A DNA stretch of 64,000 bases from Clostridium sp. (GCA_031292145.1 JARLHR010000028.1:1-64000); one strand, 5' to 3'; counted from the stretch's first letter, positions 15,194-25,525 are shown. Numbers and translations are program-made. The notes: generated from the letters alone by a model not told the origin.

Positions 15194-17023
15194 TTATTCA
15201 ACAGTTACAGACTTAGCAAGGTTCCTTGGCTTATCTACATCACAACCTCTTTGAACTGCAATATAATATGCTAGTAATTGTAATGGAATTACTGAAATAA
15301 CAGGTAATAGTATATCTTTGATTTTTGGAATATACATTGCTGACTCAACAGTCTTTTCAATTGCTGTATTTCCTTCAACTGCAAATCCAAGAACTTTTGC
15401 ACCTCTAGTTGTTACTTCTTTTATATTACTAACCATTTTTTCATATAAATCACTTTGAGTAGCTAGTGCAATAACAACTGTACCTTCTTCGATTAATGCT
15501 ATTGTTCCGTGTTTTAATTCTCCACCTGCATAAGCTTCTGAGTGAATATATGAGATTTCTTTTACTTTTAAAGAACCTTCCATAGCTACAGCATAATCTA
15601 ATCCTCTTCCTAAGAAGAACATATCCTTATGAGAGTAAGTTTTAGTTGCAAACTTTTGGATAACTTCTTTATGCTTTAACATTTCTTCTGCTAATTCTGG
15701 TAATTTAAGCATATCAGTTTTGATTGCTTCGATTTCTTCTGCTGCAACTGTATTTAAGTTTTCAGCAAAGAATAATCCTATCATATACATTGTTAATAAT
15801 TGAGTTGTATAAGCTTTAGTTGATGCAACTGCAACTTCTGGTCCAGCCCAAGTATAGATAACATCATCAGCTTCTCTTGAAACTGAGCTACCAACAACAT
15901 TTGTAATTGCAATAACTCTAGCCCCTTGTGCTTTAGCCTCTCTTAGTGCTGCTAAAGTATCTGCTGTTTCTCCAGATTGGCTCATAACTATCATTAAAGT
16001 TTTATCATTTATTATAGGATTTCTATATCTAAATTCAGATGCAATATCTACTTCTACAGGTATTCTTGCAAGTTGTTCTATTGCATACTTTCCTACAACC
16101 CCTGCATGATATGCAGTACCACATGCTACTATATAAATTCTATTAATATTTTCAATTTGTTCTTTTGTAATATTTATTTTGTCTAAAGTAATTGGGCTAC
16201 CTGGAACAACTCTAGCTGATAAAGTATCTTTAAATGCCTTAGGTTGTTCATGAATTTCCTTAATCATAAAGTGTTCATATCCACCTTTTTCTGCTGCATC
16301 AGCATTCCAAGTTACATGGTGGACATCTTTATTAACTTTTTCTTTTTCAGCATCGTATACTTCGATACCATCTTTTGAAATTACTAAGAATTCTTTATCA
16401 TTAAGATAGTATACATCTCTTGTGTAATTTAATATTGCTGGAACGTCTGAAGCAATAAAAAATTCTCCATCTCCTAAACCTGCAATTAATGGACTATCTT
16501 TTCTTACAGCGATGATTTTATCTGGCTCATCAGTAGAAACAACTCCTAATGCATAGCTTCCTTCAAGTTTTGTAGTAGCCATCATTACTGCATCTAATAA
16601 ATCACCTTTGTAGAAATAATCAATAAGATTTGGAATTACTTCTGTATCTGTTTCTGATACAAATGTATATCCTTTTGTCATCAACCATTCTCTTAAGTGT
16701 AAATAATTCTCAATAATACCATTGTGAACTATACTTATTGTATTTTTGTTATTGTTATGAGGATGTGAATTTACATCTGATGGCTCACCGTGAGTTGCCC
16801 ATCTAGTATGCCCTATTCCAATTTCCCCACTTAATGGAGCCTTTTCTAATTTTTCTTCTAAATTAGCAAGTCTTCCTTTACACTTACTTACATTCATTTT
16901 TCCAGCTTCATCTAACACTGCAATACCAGCTGAGTCATAACCTCTATACTCTAGTTTGCTTAATCCGTTGATTAAAACTGAAGACGCTTGTTTTTTTCCG
17001 ATATAACCTACTATACCACACAT
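15194..17023 (-). CDS. glmS: Glutamine-fructose-6-phosphate aminotransferase
   Basis: This 609-residue enzyme makes glucosamine-6-phosphate from fructose-6-phosphate and glutamine, the first committed step to UDP-GlcNAc and peptidoglycan. The N-terminal glutaminase starts with the nucleophile Cys2 (CGIVGYIG), with GHTRWATHG following. Two SIS isomerase domains follow (IVACGTAYHAG, MSQSGETADT, ending [13 protein letters not shown]). Length is standard. A glmS ribozyme fills the 5' leader, so product glucosamine-6-phosphate should trigger self-cleavage of the mRNA. No insertion is seen at its own downstream attachment region, in contrast to the glmS fragment at 10.7 kb. Confidence 0.98.
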   Translation of the reverse strand: MCGIVGYIGKKQASSVLINGLSKLEYRGYDSAGIAVLDEAGKMNVSKCKGRLANLEEKLEKAPLSGEIGIGHTRWATHGEPSDVNSHPHNNNKNTISIVHNGIIENYLHLREWLMTKGYTFVSETDTEVIPNLIDYFYKGDLLDAVMMATTKLEGSYALGVVSTDEPDKIIAVRKDSPLIAGLGDGEFFIASDVPAILNYTRDVYYLNDKEFLVISKDGIEVYDAEKEKVNKDVHHVTWNADAAEKGGYEHFMIKEIHEQPKAFKDTLSARVVPGSPITLDKINITKEQIENINRIYIVACGTAYHAGVVGKYAIEQLARIPVEVDIASEFRYRNPIINDKTLMIVMSQSGETADTLAALREAKAQGARVIAITNVVGSSVSREADDVIYTWAGPEVAVASTKAYTTQLLTMYMIGLFFAENLNTVAAEEIEAIKTDMLKLPELAEEMLKHKEVIQKFATKTYSHKDMFFLGRGLDYAVAMEGSLKVKEISYIHSEAYAGGELKHGTIALIEEGTVVIALATQSDLYEKMVSNIKEVTTRGAKVLGFAVEGNTAIEKTVESAMYIPKIKDILLPVISVIPLQLLAYYIAVQRGCDVDKPRNLAKSVTVE

Positions 17024-17061
17024 ATTTTATTACCTGCCTTTCAACATTTTTGTTTCAGGCT

Positions 17062-17225
17062 TTTAGGTACCTCCTAGAGTTTGTCCCTAAAATTACTTCC
17101 TGGTTTTCTCTAGGTTTTCGGTAGTACCATACCGCAGGGCATCCGCCGAATCTTCGATACTCCCTGTCCTCGTCAACTTAAGCTGGCATGTCTTACAATC
17201 AGTTTAAGTTCTGGCGCTTCACTAT
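17062..17225 (-). ncRNA. glmS ribozyme riboswitch
   Basis: Reading the minus strand, the leader contains the conserved AGCGCCAGAACT (cleavage expected between 17218 and 17217), then GACGAGG, GGGAGTATCGAA, TTCGGCGGATGCCC and later GGGACAAACTCTAGGAGG. These are the signature core elements of the glucosamine-6-phosphate-activated self-cleaving RNA. It ends about 40 bases before the glmS ATG. Confidence 0.93.
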
Positions 17226-17345
17226 ATATTTTAAAAGCCTACAATACATTATATTATGGAATAGGAATTTTGACAAACAATTTTTAAATTAATCTAAAAT
17301 TAAATATCTAAATTATTTATTATAAATTCTTCATTCTATTAGGGT

Positions 17346-17378
17346 TATTATACGCCCCACAATCGTGAGGCGTATAGT
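17346..17378 (-). terminator. Probable terminator of mtlA
   Basis: TACGCCCCAC (17351-17360) pairs with GTGAGGCGTA (17365-17374) just after the mtlA stop; the T-tract is weak. Confidence 0.5.
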
Positions 17379-17379
17379 G

Positions 17380-18792
17380 TTATTTTAATCCATTAATAAA
17401 GTCATCATATTTTGAACGATCTAAGAAATTTTTAACAGTAATTATAGTCACATCACTTGATGCCGATTTTCTTGCTCTTTCAACTAAACTTTCTTGTGTA
17501 AACACTACATTTGCTGACTTTGGAACATCATCAACTGGTGAGTGTTGTACATCAATATTAGTGATTCCTGCATCTTTTAACGCTTTCTTAAGAATAGATT
17601 CTCCCATCGCTGATGAACCCATACCAGCGTCACAAGCAAATACTATTAAGCTTATATCTGATTTTGAAATTTCAGCTTTTGGTGCAGCTTGTCCTTTACT
17701 TTCAGCCTTCATTTCTTTAACTTTTGATTGTGCTTCTTCTAAATCTTCTTCAGATTCTGGATTTCTCTTAATTATTACTGCTGCTACTAGGAAAGAAGCA
17801 ATTGCTGATGCTGCTACCCCTGCAAGCACCGGTAAAAGACCACCTTTTGGTGCCATTGCAATTAATGCAAATATACTTCCTGGAGAAGGTGTTGCAACTA
17901 ATCCAGCATGAGTTACTACAAATGTAAAGTCCCCTGCTAATCCCCCTGCAATAACTGCTAATATTAATGCTGGTTTCATTAATACATATGGGAAGTATAT
18001 TTCATGTATACCACCTAAGAAATGGATGATTATTGCTCCAGGAGCTGATTGTTTTGCTGTACCTTTGCTGTATAACATGAATGCTAATAATATTCCAAGT
18101 CCTGGACCTGGGTTTGGTTCAAGTAAGAAGAAAATTGATTTACCTGCTTCTTGTACTTGTTGTATTGCAAGTGGTGAGAATACACCATGATTCATTGCAT
18201 TGTTTAAGAATAAAATTTTAGCTGGTTCTACTATAAAAGCTATTAAAGGTAATACTCCCATGTTAGTAATTGCCTGTGCTGCACTTCCAAGTCCAGTTGA
18301 TATACCTGAAACCACTGGTTCAATAACTGAATAAGCTAATATTGATACTCCACCACCTAATATACCTGCTGAAAAGTTGTTAACTAACATTTCAAAACCT
18401 GTTGGAACTTTTCCATCTATTAACTTGTCAAACTTTTTGATTACATATCCGCCAAGTGGCCCCATAATCATTGCACCAAGGAACATTGGAATTGAAGCGC
18501 CTACTATAACACCTGCTGTTGCTATTGCACCAACTACTCCCCCTCTCTTACCGTATACAATATTTCCTCCTCGATAACCGATAAGAAGTGGTAATAAATA
18601 AGTTATCATTGGACCAACTAACTTTGCGAAATATTCATTTGGAATCCATCCTGTAGGAATAAATAATGCCGTAATTAATCCCCAAGCTATAAATGCTCCA
18701 ATATTAGGGATTACCATACTACTTAAAAAATTACCAAACTTTTGAATCTTTTCTTTGCTAGTTGATTGATTTCTTGTCGCTATGTTTTGCAT
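17380..18792 (-). CDS. mtlA: Mannitol PTS permease, EIICB
   Basis: The 470-residue protein has an N-terminal membrane EIIC domain (about 20-345; [42 protein letters not shown]). A charged linker leads to a C-terminal EIIB domain with the phospho-cysteine in [13 protein letters not shown]. It imports mannitol as mannitol-1-phosphate. The EIIA domain is encoded separately by mtlF, as is usual in clostridia. It has its own promoter of the same type as mtlR, and is separated from mtlD by a deleted sugar-binding gene and a terminator. AGGAGG precedes the ATG. Confidence 0.95.
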   Translation of the reverse strand: MQNIATRNQSTSKEKIQKFGNFLSSMVIPNIGAFIAWGLITALFIPTGWIPNEYFAKLVGPMITYLLPLLIGYRGGNIVYGKRGGVVGAIATAGVIVGASIPMFLGAMIMGPLGGYVIKKFDKLIDGKVPTGFEMLVNNFSAGILGGGVSILAYSVIEPVVSGISTGLGSAAQAITNMGVLPLIAFIVEPAKILFLNNAMNHGVFSPLAIQQVQEAGKSIFFLLEPNPGPGLGILLAFMLYSKGTAKQSAPGAIIIHFLGGIHEIYFPYVLMKPALILAVIAGGLAGDFTFVVTHAGLVATPSPGSIFALIAMAPKGGLLPVLAGVAASAIASFLVAAVIIKRNPESEEDLEEAQSKVKEMKAESKGQAAPKAEISKSDISLIVFACDAGMGSSAMGESILKKALKDAGITNIDVQHSPVDDVPKSANVVFTQESLVERARKSASSDVTIITVKNFLDRSKYDDFINGLK

Positions 18793-18836
18793 ATATGATT
18801 CCTCCTATTAATTTATTAATATTCTCTACATTTATA

Positions 18837-18918
18837 ATGATAAGGTATACAATGCACGAATTCAATTTATACAAGTTCAATCTTAGGATACGTTTTCAAG
18901 GACAATTTTGAAGTAAAA
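18837..18918 (-). promoter_or_regulatory. MtlR-like promoter element, copy B (mtlA)
   Basis: -35 TTGAAT (18860-18865) and -10 TATCAT (18837-18842) with a 17-bp spacer, preceded by the conserved AATTCAATTT, AAGTTCAA, GATACGTTTTC and GACAA block. The positions of all parts match copies A and C. Confidence 0.8.
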
Positions 18919-19033
18919 GTCTATGCGAGTTGTAAAAGAGATCTTAATCTCTTATTAAGATTTAGCACTAAAAAAGCAGCATTAATTACCTACTCTAAGG
19001 TTTAGCTATTAAAAACATGCCAGACATTAATTT

Positions 19034-19613
19034 TTATTGAAACATTGATCCAATATATGCTTCATACGGAATAAGAACCGCTACTCCTGTTTCATCTAAT
19101 TTATATGGTATAGATATACCCTCAACAGGATTTTTATCATAAACCAAGTTCATCCCTACTATATAAATTGCATTAGCCATATCAGCAGTATCTTGTGAAG
19201 CAGTACCTAACATAAAGCCTTTTGAAACTAGTTCTTTAGCTTCAGATACTCCATCTAGTCCAACAACTACTATTGTTTTTTCCCTATCTCCTAAATTATA
19301 GCCATATTTTTGAAGCGCTTGAACAGCACCAATTGCCATGGAATCATCATTCGAAATTATCGCCTCTATTTTGTTACCATCTCTAAAAAACAATGAGCCA
19401 ACGGTGTTTTTAGCTGATTCTTCATCCCACTCCAAAATAGGTGATGCAAGTTCTTCTGTTTTTATACCAGCTTCTTGAATAGTTGAAATTGAATATGCTG
19501 ATCTATCAATAGATTTTTTATTGAGCTTTTCACCAACTAGCAATACGTCATCTTGGTTTTTATCAATCAATCGTAAGTAAAGCTATATTTAAGATTCTAT
19601 TGAATATTTTCAT
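19034..19613 (-). pseudogene. Galactose/glucose-type sugar-binding protein with large internal deletion
   Basis: An ATG at 19613 with AGGAGGA upstream begins a signal peptide (MKIFNRILNIALLTI), then stops. From 19570 another frame gives ~178 residues of the C-terminal half of a periplasmic-type galactose/methylgalactoside-binding protein (AIISNDDSMAIGAVQALQKYG, VVVGLDGVSEAKELV, LGTASQDTADMANA). About half the gene is missing, and the junction falls at a short ATTGATTGAT repeat, suggesting deletion between direct repeats. The surviving part cannot be exported or bind sugar properly. It lies between mtlD and mtlA, where a full gene may once have served sugar sensing or uptake. Confidence 0.8.
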
Positions 19614-19820
19614 TTAAATCCTCCTAGTCATTTGTTCAATGATTTTATTATGCGTTCTAAGAAAAAGTTTATACTAAATCAATACTTTATTTATGAAACT
19701 AGGTAGTCATCAGATAATATCAAAAATGGAATTAATCATCACGAATGTGCAACACGTTACAATATGAAAAATATTGCCTAAACAGATGAACCTGTTAATT
19801 ATGACTACAAATAATATTTA

Positions 19821-19890
19821 AAAATAAAAAGAAGGCCACTACCAAGTAACGTTATTAATGTACGTTTACTTAGTAATAGCCTTATTTTTC
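19821..19890 (-). terminator. Terminator of the mtlR-mtlF-mtlD operon
   Basis: AAGGC...ACGTT pairs with AACGT...GCCTT-type arms across 19832-19882 and is followed on the minus strand by CTTTTTATTTTT. It ends the operon just after mtlD. Confidence 0.75.
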
Positions 19891-19897
19891 TCATAAA

Positions 19898-21061
19898 TTA
19901 TTTTTTATATTCAACTTTTAACTTTTCATATTTCTTTATAATCTCTGCTACTATAGCATCATCTTCTGATATCCCAGTTATAGTGCTTACAGTTTTTGCA
20001 ATGCCATTGTTTTTAACATTATTTTGGATTCCCTGTGCTTTTTCGTCATCTTCAGAGTCAAATAAGAATCCTGCTGCGATACCTGTTAAAATATTATCAG
20101 CTTCTATATTTAATTCATAACAAAGCTTTAAAGGTGTAACTAATCTATCATTACCTGATAATTTTCTTACTGGATCACGACCTACACGACTTAATTCATC
20201 CTGAAGGTACGAATTCTCAAACCTGCCTATTATCTTTTTAGAATAATTATTTAGTTCCTCAATATTTATACCATGTTTAATGCTCAAAGCTTTCATTCCT
20301 TCATTATGGAAGCCTATAGCTGTATTTCTTATAAATTCATCTTTTGTTATTGCTTCATGGATAAATTTATAACCTTTAAGATATCCGATATACGCAATTG
20401 TTGCATGAGCACCATTTAATAAAAATAATTTTCTTTCAAGGTATGGTCCTAGCTTGTCTACATATTCTGCACCCTTAATTTCTGAGTTAATCTTTATCTT
20501 ATCTTTTTCTATATCCCATTCATAAAAATCTTCTACTGCAACATCAATTGGTAACTCTTTTTCAATATTTACATTTGGTACAATCCTATCAACTGCGCTA
20601 TTTGGAAAACCAACTTTTTCTTGTAGATATTTAGTTAATTCTGCACTAGCTCCATCAAAAATAGCCTTTTTAAGAATATCAGTAGCAAATAATGCATTTT
20701 CACAGGCAATTATATCAAGCTCTTTTGTATTAACTTGCACTCTCTTTTCTAAAAGATCTCTTAAAACGTTGCCAGTGCTAGTCAAGTTGTTAGCACCTAT
20801 AGATGTTGTTATTAGATCTGCTTCCGATACTGCTTTCTCAAGTGCTTCAATATCTTTCAAATGTATTGCACTAACATTTCTTACTTCTTCTTTGTTTTCT
20901 GAAGTACTTAAAGTTATAACTGTATAATTCTTATACTTATTAATAGCATCTACTAGAAAATCTGAAATATCAACAAAAGTGACATCATATCCTGATTTAT
21001 ATTGTAGATATCCAATAAACCCCCTACCTATATTACCTGCACCAAAATGAACTGCTTTCAT
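19898..21061 (-). CDS. mtlD: Mannitol-1-phosphate 5-dehydrogenase
   Basis: The 387-residue protein starts MKAVHFGAGNIGRGFIG, the family's NAD-binding motif. It continues with VDRIVPN, the catalytic-region FLLNGAHATIAYIGYLKG, and GRFENSYLQDELSRVGRDPVRKL. It oxidises imported mannitol-1-phosphate to fructose-6-phosphate with NADH production. I set the start at 21061, one base after the mtlF stop, because homology begins there and GAGGGGG lies just upstream. A longer frame adds 27 unrelated residues overlapping mtlF. It is the last gene of the operon and is followed by a terminator. Confidence 0.95.
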   Translation of the reverse strand: MKAVHFGAGNIGRGFIGYLQYKSGYDVTFVDISDFLVDAINKYKNYTVITLSTSENKEEVRNVSAIHLKDIEALEKAVSEADLITTSIGANNLTSTGNVLRDLLEKRVQVNTKELDIIACENALFATDILKKAIFDGASAELTKYLQEKVGFPNSAVDRIVPNVNIEKELPIDVAVEDFYEWDIEKDKIKINSEIKGAEYVDKLGPYLERKLFLLNGAHATIAYIGYLKGYKFIHEAITKDEFIRNTAIGFHNEGMKALSIKHGINIEELNNYSKKIIGRFENSYLQDELSRVGRDPVRKLSGNDRLVTPLKLCYELNIEADNILTGIAAGFLFDSEDDEKAQGIQNNVKNNGIAKTVSTITGISEDDAIVAEIIKKYEKLKVEYKK

Positions 21062-21062
21062 A

Positions 21063-21497
21063 TTACATTTCCCCCTCTTCAATAATTGCCATAATTTCTT
21101 CCTCAGATGTTGCATTTCTAAGTCTTTCAACATTTTCTTCATATTGAACAGTTAATGCAATTTTAGATAATATCTCCATGTGGTCATCTCCAAGTCCTGC
21201 TATTCCAATAACTATATAAGCGGTATTACCTTCACCAAAATCTACACCACTCGGATATTGAAATATAACTATTCCAGATTGCTTTATCTGTTTTTTGTAG
21301 TCATTCATTCCATGAGGAATAGCCACCCCATTTCCCATGAACGTACTTACTTCATTTTCTCTTTCTTTCATACCCTCTATATAATTCTCATTAACATAGC
21401 CATTTTTCACTAATAATTTTCCTGCATTTTCAATAGCCTCAAATTTAGATATTGAAGGTGCATTAAGCACTATATTTTGTTTTGTTAAGATTTCCAT
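21063..21497 (-). CDS. mtlF: Mannitol PTS EIIA component
   Basis: This 144-residue EIIA of the mannitol/fructose type has the phosphorylated histidine in NGVAIPHGMND, preceded by ERENEVSTFMG. It receives phosphate from HPr and passes it to the EIIB domain of MtlA; it can also phosphorylate MtlR. It begins immediately at the mtlR stop (no gap) and is followed after one base by mtlD, so the three are translationally coupled. Length is normal for the family. Confidence 0.95.
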   Translation of the reverse strand: MEILTKQNIVLNAPSISKFEAIENAGKLLVKNGYVNENYIEGMKERENEVSTFMGNGVAIPHGMNDYKKQIKQSGIVIFQYPSGVDFGEGNTAYIVIGIAGLGDDHMEILSKIALTVQYEENVERLRNATSEEEIMAIIEEGEM

Positions 21498-23543
21498 TTA
21501 AACGTCCTCCTCAATATTTACAATATTTATCAAATAATTTCTAATATCTTTTATATTTCCTAATTTTAAAATATCGATAAACTCTTTACTTTCTATCAAA
21601 GCTACACTAACTTTACCTAGCAACTGCAGAATGTAATTACTCTCTGAATTTCTTGCAAGCATTACTAAAAATGTATCTACATCTTCAGTTGAAAATCCTA
21701 CACTTGCCATATTAAGTGGTTTTTGTAATCTATATACTCCTACTAAAGGAGTTGTTAATTCATCACTTCTCGTGTGTATTAATGCCACATTTGTACCTGG
21801 CACAACTACGTTTCCTTTTTCTTCTCTTTGAAATATAAGATCTCTTACTGCTTTTTTATCATTGGCAAATCCTTTTTCTGAAATATCATCACAAATATAA
21901 TTAATTAGCTCTACAAAAGTATTAACATTTGCCCTTTCTAACTGAAAATTCTTAATGATAGAATCTGCTATTTCATACTCAGCACTTGAAATTTTATTTT
22001 TATTATCTACAATTGGCATATCCATAAATTTCTTTTGATTACTAACCTTTAAATTAAAAATAAAATTGCTAACTTTTTCTATATTTTCTTGTGTCATAAA
22101 TGGGGAAACTTCAATAATACTATTGCTTTCCTTTGATGCTATAGGAACAGTAGATAATATTAAGTCATATTTGTTTTCAGAAATTGAGTCATTGGTATCA
22201 TGTAGAGATCTAATACTTATACTCTCTATATCAGGAAAAAGAGATTTTATCTTATTACTTAAAATTTTTGATGTACCTATTCCCCCTGAACATATAATAA
22301 GTACTTTCATTTTTCTTAAAATTGATTGTTGCCTTTGAATTGCAACATCAATATGCATAGTTATATACCCTACTTCTTCTCGTGGGATTTTAAGGTTATA
22401 TCTTGAAAAAATTAATTTACACCTATTATTAATTATTTTAAATAATTCTGAATAGTGTTCTTCTATCTCATTTATTAACGGATTTATAACTCTTAATCCC
22501 AAGTTCAACATATAGAAACTTTGTTTGAAGTGTCTAGCCAAATCTCTTATTAATTGATCATCAATTGATAATTCTAAGTTGATTTTTTTTGAAACTTCAG
22601 TTACAAGTTCCATAACTACATCTTCATAGCTGATACCTGATTCCCCACCCTTTGTATATAAATATTTATAGTCACTTAAATACAAGTATAGGTAAACCAA
22701 TTCATCTTCTGGTAATACAATATTATTTTTTTTCAAGCTTTCATCTAATGATTTTATTCTTTGGTAATCTTCTAAAACTGTAATATCGTCTTTTACTTTT
22801 TGAGGCAATATAATATTTTCAGAATTTTCCTTCTTTTTTATCGATAATAATACCTGAATAAATAAACTTAGGTACTTCACATCATTTACTTTTAAATACT
22901 TAAAATCAACTTCATTTAATACTTCTTTTGCTATTTCAATAATTCTTTTACCAAAAGTAATTTCAAAGAACGTTTTCACTGCAGCATCAAATTTTCTGTT
23001 ATAAAAATAAGCTAATAGATCATCAAACGGTTTAAATTCAAATAAAAGGTCAACAAAAGCATTTCTTTTATTCCATTCAGAACCTTCGATAGATATACCA
23101 TAACTTCTTTTTCTAATTAAACATAAATTTTTAGTAATAAGAACTTTTTCAATACTATCTAAATCTAAACTAATACTACCCATTACTACATTAAATTTAT
23201 GACTTAAATAAGAAGCTTTCATTGGTTCTTTACTTACCAACAGTTCGCAAGCAATAATTATTTGCCTTTGCTCTTTTGTAAACAACCATTGTATTGGAAC
23301 TGAATTTAATGATGTTTTTATTTCTTGAATATTTTCTTTGTTTCCTGAAATACTTAAATTCATTTCTTCATCATTAAATATTTTCATACTATATTTTTTT
23401 AAATCTGTATTAAGAGAAGAAATTTCTCTTAGTATTGTTCTAGCACTTACGTTTAATTGTTTTTGAAGATTTTTTATGTTTATAGAATCCTCATCCAATA
23501 CCTTATTTAGCACAAACTGCTGTCTAGGAGTTAAGTCTTTCAT
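21498..23543 (-). CDS. mtlR: Mannitol operon transcriptional activator with PRD, EIIB and EIIA domains
   Basis: The 681-residue regulator has an N-terminal helix-turn-helix (LTPRQQFVLNKVLDEDS, NVSARTILREIS). Two PTS-regulation domains follow (about 180-400; HIDVAIQRQ near the end), then an EIIB-like domain with the Cys in LIICSGGIGTSKI (about 410), and a C-terminal EIIA-like domain (about 540-680) with VALIHTRSDELTTP. Activity is expected to depend on PTS phosphorylation, rising when mannitol is transported. It is the first gene of mtlR-mtlF-mtlD and probably acts on the three conserved promoters described here. Confidence 0.93.
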   Translation of the reverse strand: MKDLTPRQQFVLNKVLDEDSINIKNLQKQLNVSARTILREISSLNTDLKKYSMKIFNDEEMNLSISGNKENIQEIKTSLNSVPIQWLFTKEQRQIIIACELLVSKEPMKASYLSHKFNVVMGSISLDLDSIEKVLITKNLCLIRKRSYGISIEGSEWNKRNAFVDLLFEFKPFDDLLAYFYNRKFDAAVKTFFEITFGKRIIEIAKEVLNEVDFKYLKVNDVKYLSLFIQVLLSIKKKENSENIILPQKVKDDITVLEDYQRIKSLDESLKKNNIVLPEDELVYLYLYLSDYKYLYTKGGESGISYEDVVMELVTEVSKKINLELSIDDQLIRDLARHFKQSFYMLNLGLRVINPLINEIEEHYSELFKIINNRCKLIFSRYNLKIPREEVGYITMHIDVAIQRQQSILRKMKVLIICSGGIGTSKILSNKIKSLFPDIESISIRSLHDTNDSISENKYDLILSTVPIASKESNSIIEVSPFMTQENIEKVSNFIFNLKVSNQKKFMDMPIVDNKNKISSAEYEIADSIIKNFQLERANVNTFVELINYICDDISEKGFANDKKAVRDLIFQREEKGNVVVPGTNVALIHTRSDELTTPLVGVYRLQKPLNMASVGFSTEDVDTFLVMLARNSESNYILQLLGKVSVALIESKEFIDILKLGNIKDIRNYLINIVNIEEDV

Positions 23544-23592
23544 ATTAAATCACCTAACTAACTACTTAATTTTTAGTAATTACTATAATATA

Positions 23593-23673
23593 ATGATAGT
23601 TCATATTATGCATCAATTCAATTTGAACAAGTTCAAAACAGAGATACGTTTTCACTGTCAAATTTAAAATAAG
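23593..23673 (-). promoter_or_regulatory. MtlR-like promoter element, copy A (mtlR)
   Basis: -35 TTGAAT (23616-23621) and -10 TATCAT (23593-23598), 17-bp spacer. The upstream block contains the perfect palindrome TTGAACAAGTTCAA (23623-23636 region), then GATACGTTTTC and GTCAAATTT. This is the clearest operator of the three. Confidence 0.8.
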
Positions 23674-23725
23674 AAAACAACTATTAATATAACTTAACTA
23701 GTTATATTAATAGTTGTTTTCTTTT
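23674..23725 (-). terminator. Strong terminator between the TolC-like gene and the mtl operon
   Basis: A 20-bp perfect stem (23674-23693 with 23701-23720, loop TTAACTA) has T-tracts on both strands. Confidence 0.85.
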
Positions 23726-23812
23726 TAAACTTCTTTTATTCAGATATTTCAATCATTTTAAAAGCCACATAAGCCTTTAAATTTAATTTTAACTAATTAT
23801 GTTTCTATACTG

Positions 23813-24592
23813 TTATGAAAATGCAATCCAAGGTTTTTGAATTTCTTGCTTTAATGTATTATAGCTATCAATTGCACTTCTTAATTGAAGATTTAAATCT
23901 TCACTGCTCACAAATAACGCATCATAATCTGATTTAGTCATTAATCCTAAATCATATTTAAGCTTTGCATCACTAAGTTGTTTGTTATTTAATTCTATAT
24001 TTTGCTTCAATAAATTAATGTTATCTTGTGTAGTAAGAAGATTTGTATAAAATGTTCTTAACTGCTCTTTAAATTTTTTCTTAGTTTCATTTAAATTAGT
24101 TTCATTTTGATAAACGCCTAATTTAGAATTTAAATAAGTTAATCTTGCTGATAAAATTCCTGCATAGCTATTTAAAGTATTATTATAGGTATCAAGGTCA
24201 TTCTGATATTTTTCATATGCAGCAAGATTAGTAGTGTCTGTTGGCGCTGAAGGTTTAGTAGCAGATTCTGCTGCTGTTTCTGCCTTGTTCACATTATCTG
24301 CAGATATTTCATTATCCTTATCAGTCATATAATCCTTATTAAGTTTAATTAGTTGTGCATTATATTTTAAATAACTATCTATAGCATTATCTAAATACTC
24401 ATCTACTGAACCATCTATTTTAAATATCTCATATTTAATATCTTGTTCTAAGCTATACTGTGTTACATCTTTACCAGTTAATGCTTTAAAACTATATTCT
24501 GCATCATTTAATGCATTCTGACTTGATTTTTGAGCATTTTGTAGAGTTTGAATTTGAAGTTCATTTCTTAAATTAAATTTTATCTTAGGCAC
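23813..24592 (-). pseudogene. TolC-like coiled-coil protein, 5'-truncated by a short inverted-repeat element
   Basis: About 259 residues form a long coiled-coil with two similar halves (AQKSSQNALNDAEYSFKAL, then NKQLSDAKLKYDLGLMTKSDYD), the pattern of clostridial TolC-family exported proteins that accompany MacAB-type pumps. The N-terminal half with its signal peptide is missing. The apparent GTG start lies inside the end of the inverted-repeat element at 24587-24647, so that element interrupts the gene. A Pro/Thr-rich insertion (PSAPTDTTN) lies in the middle. The fragment is unlikely to be exported. A MarR gene lies upstream on the other strand. Confidence 0.65.
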
Positions 24593-24647
24593 ATGAGAGA
24601 AAATAATAGATCAAAGATGTGATGCATATTATTTTTTGACTGTGCCT
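24587..24647. repeat. 61-bp inverted-repeat element (AGGCACA family)
   Basis: Its ends are AGGCACATGAGAGAAAATAATA and the complement of TATTATTTTTTGACTGTGCCT, so the termini match over about 20 bases. It sits at the broken start of the TolC-like gene. Related copies are at 25596-25756, 28591-28652 and 53298-53323. Confidence 0.65.
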
Positions 24648-24940
24648 TATTATTAAATACATTTGATTATATGATTAAGGGGCCTATTCCTAATTAATTC
24701 AATTTTATCCCATTCACTTAATTTGTGGAATAGGTCTATTAAAAATATTATTATTTTTAATATCTTACCTTTTCCTTAATTCAAGATTATATTCTTCCAT
24801 TCCTTATAAATAAACATTTTTATAATATATTTTAATTATATTTTCATAACTATTATGAGTCAATAATCTTTTCTATTGTTTTCAAATTATTAATAGTTTA
24901 TAATTTATTAATATACTATCTTAGGAAGGATTGTTTAAAT

Positions 24941-25426
24941 ATGGATAGACATGATTTATTTAAAGTCGCAGATTCATTAATAGACTTTTTATGGATTATT
25001 CAAAATAGTATGCTTAAAATACAAGATATAAGCAAGATTCTTCAATCGACGCATGATGGCAAAAAGAACTGCTGCTCAGATTTTTCAATTCCCCCTTCAC
25101 ATGCTAGAGTTATTTTTTATCTTGTACATTATAATTCATCTCCTATTTCTCAAATAGCAGATAACTTAGGAATATCAAAACCTAATATGACACCTATAAT
25201 AGATAATTTAATTAATTATGGATTAGTTAATAGGTATCCTGATCCCAATGATAGAAGAATTCTCAGGGTTGAATTAACTCAAAAAGCTCGTGATTTATTA
25301 CATGCTTTTCGTAGTGCCATTTGTAATTCATTTACAGAGAAAATGTCCTCTCTTTCTGATGAAGATATCATTATGTTAGATGAATCTATATCAAATCTTA
25401 TAACTCTGTTTAACAAAGTAAAGTAA
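24941..25426 (+). CDS. MarR-family transcriptional regulator
   Basis: This 161-residue winged-helix regulator has IPPSHARVIFYLVHYNSSPISQIADNLGISKPNMTPI (given here only to mark about residues 50-85), then a wing with DPNDRRILRVELTQKARDL, the conserved MarR DxR motif. Two Cys (CC) stand near residue 46. It is divergent from the truncated TolC-like gene, a layout typical of a MarR repressor of an efflux system. The intact efflux genes at 31.3-34.7 kb could be part of the same regulon, but this is inference. AGGAAGGA lies before the ATG. Confidence 0.87.
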   Translation: MDRHDLFKVADSLIDFLWIIQNSMLKIQDISKILQSTHDGKKNCCSDFSIPPSHARVIFYLVHYNSSPISQIADNLGISKPNMTPIIDNLINYGLVNRYPDPNDRRILRVELTQKARDLLHAFRSAICNSFTEKMSSLSDEDIIMLDESISNLITLFNKVK

Positions 25427-25525
25427 TACATATTCATTATATATTTTACTAGTTTAAAAAGATTTTATAATCAACAAAAAGTATGATTTAGAATGATAAT
25501 ACTCCAAACTTAAATCTATCAGTAG

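Noticed and set aside
21062-21142. 27-residue N-terminal extension of mtlD
   Set aside because: Overlaps mtlF in another frame, has no homology, and the normal start at 21061 has a good ribosome-binding site.
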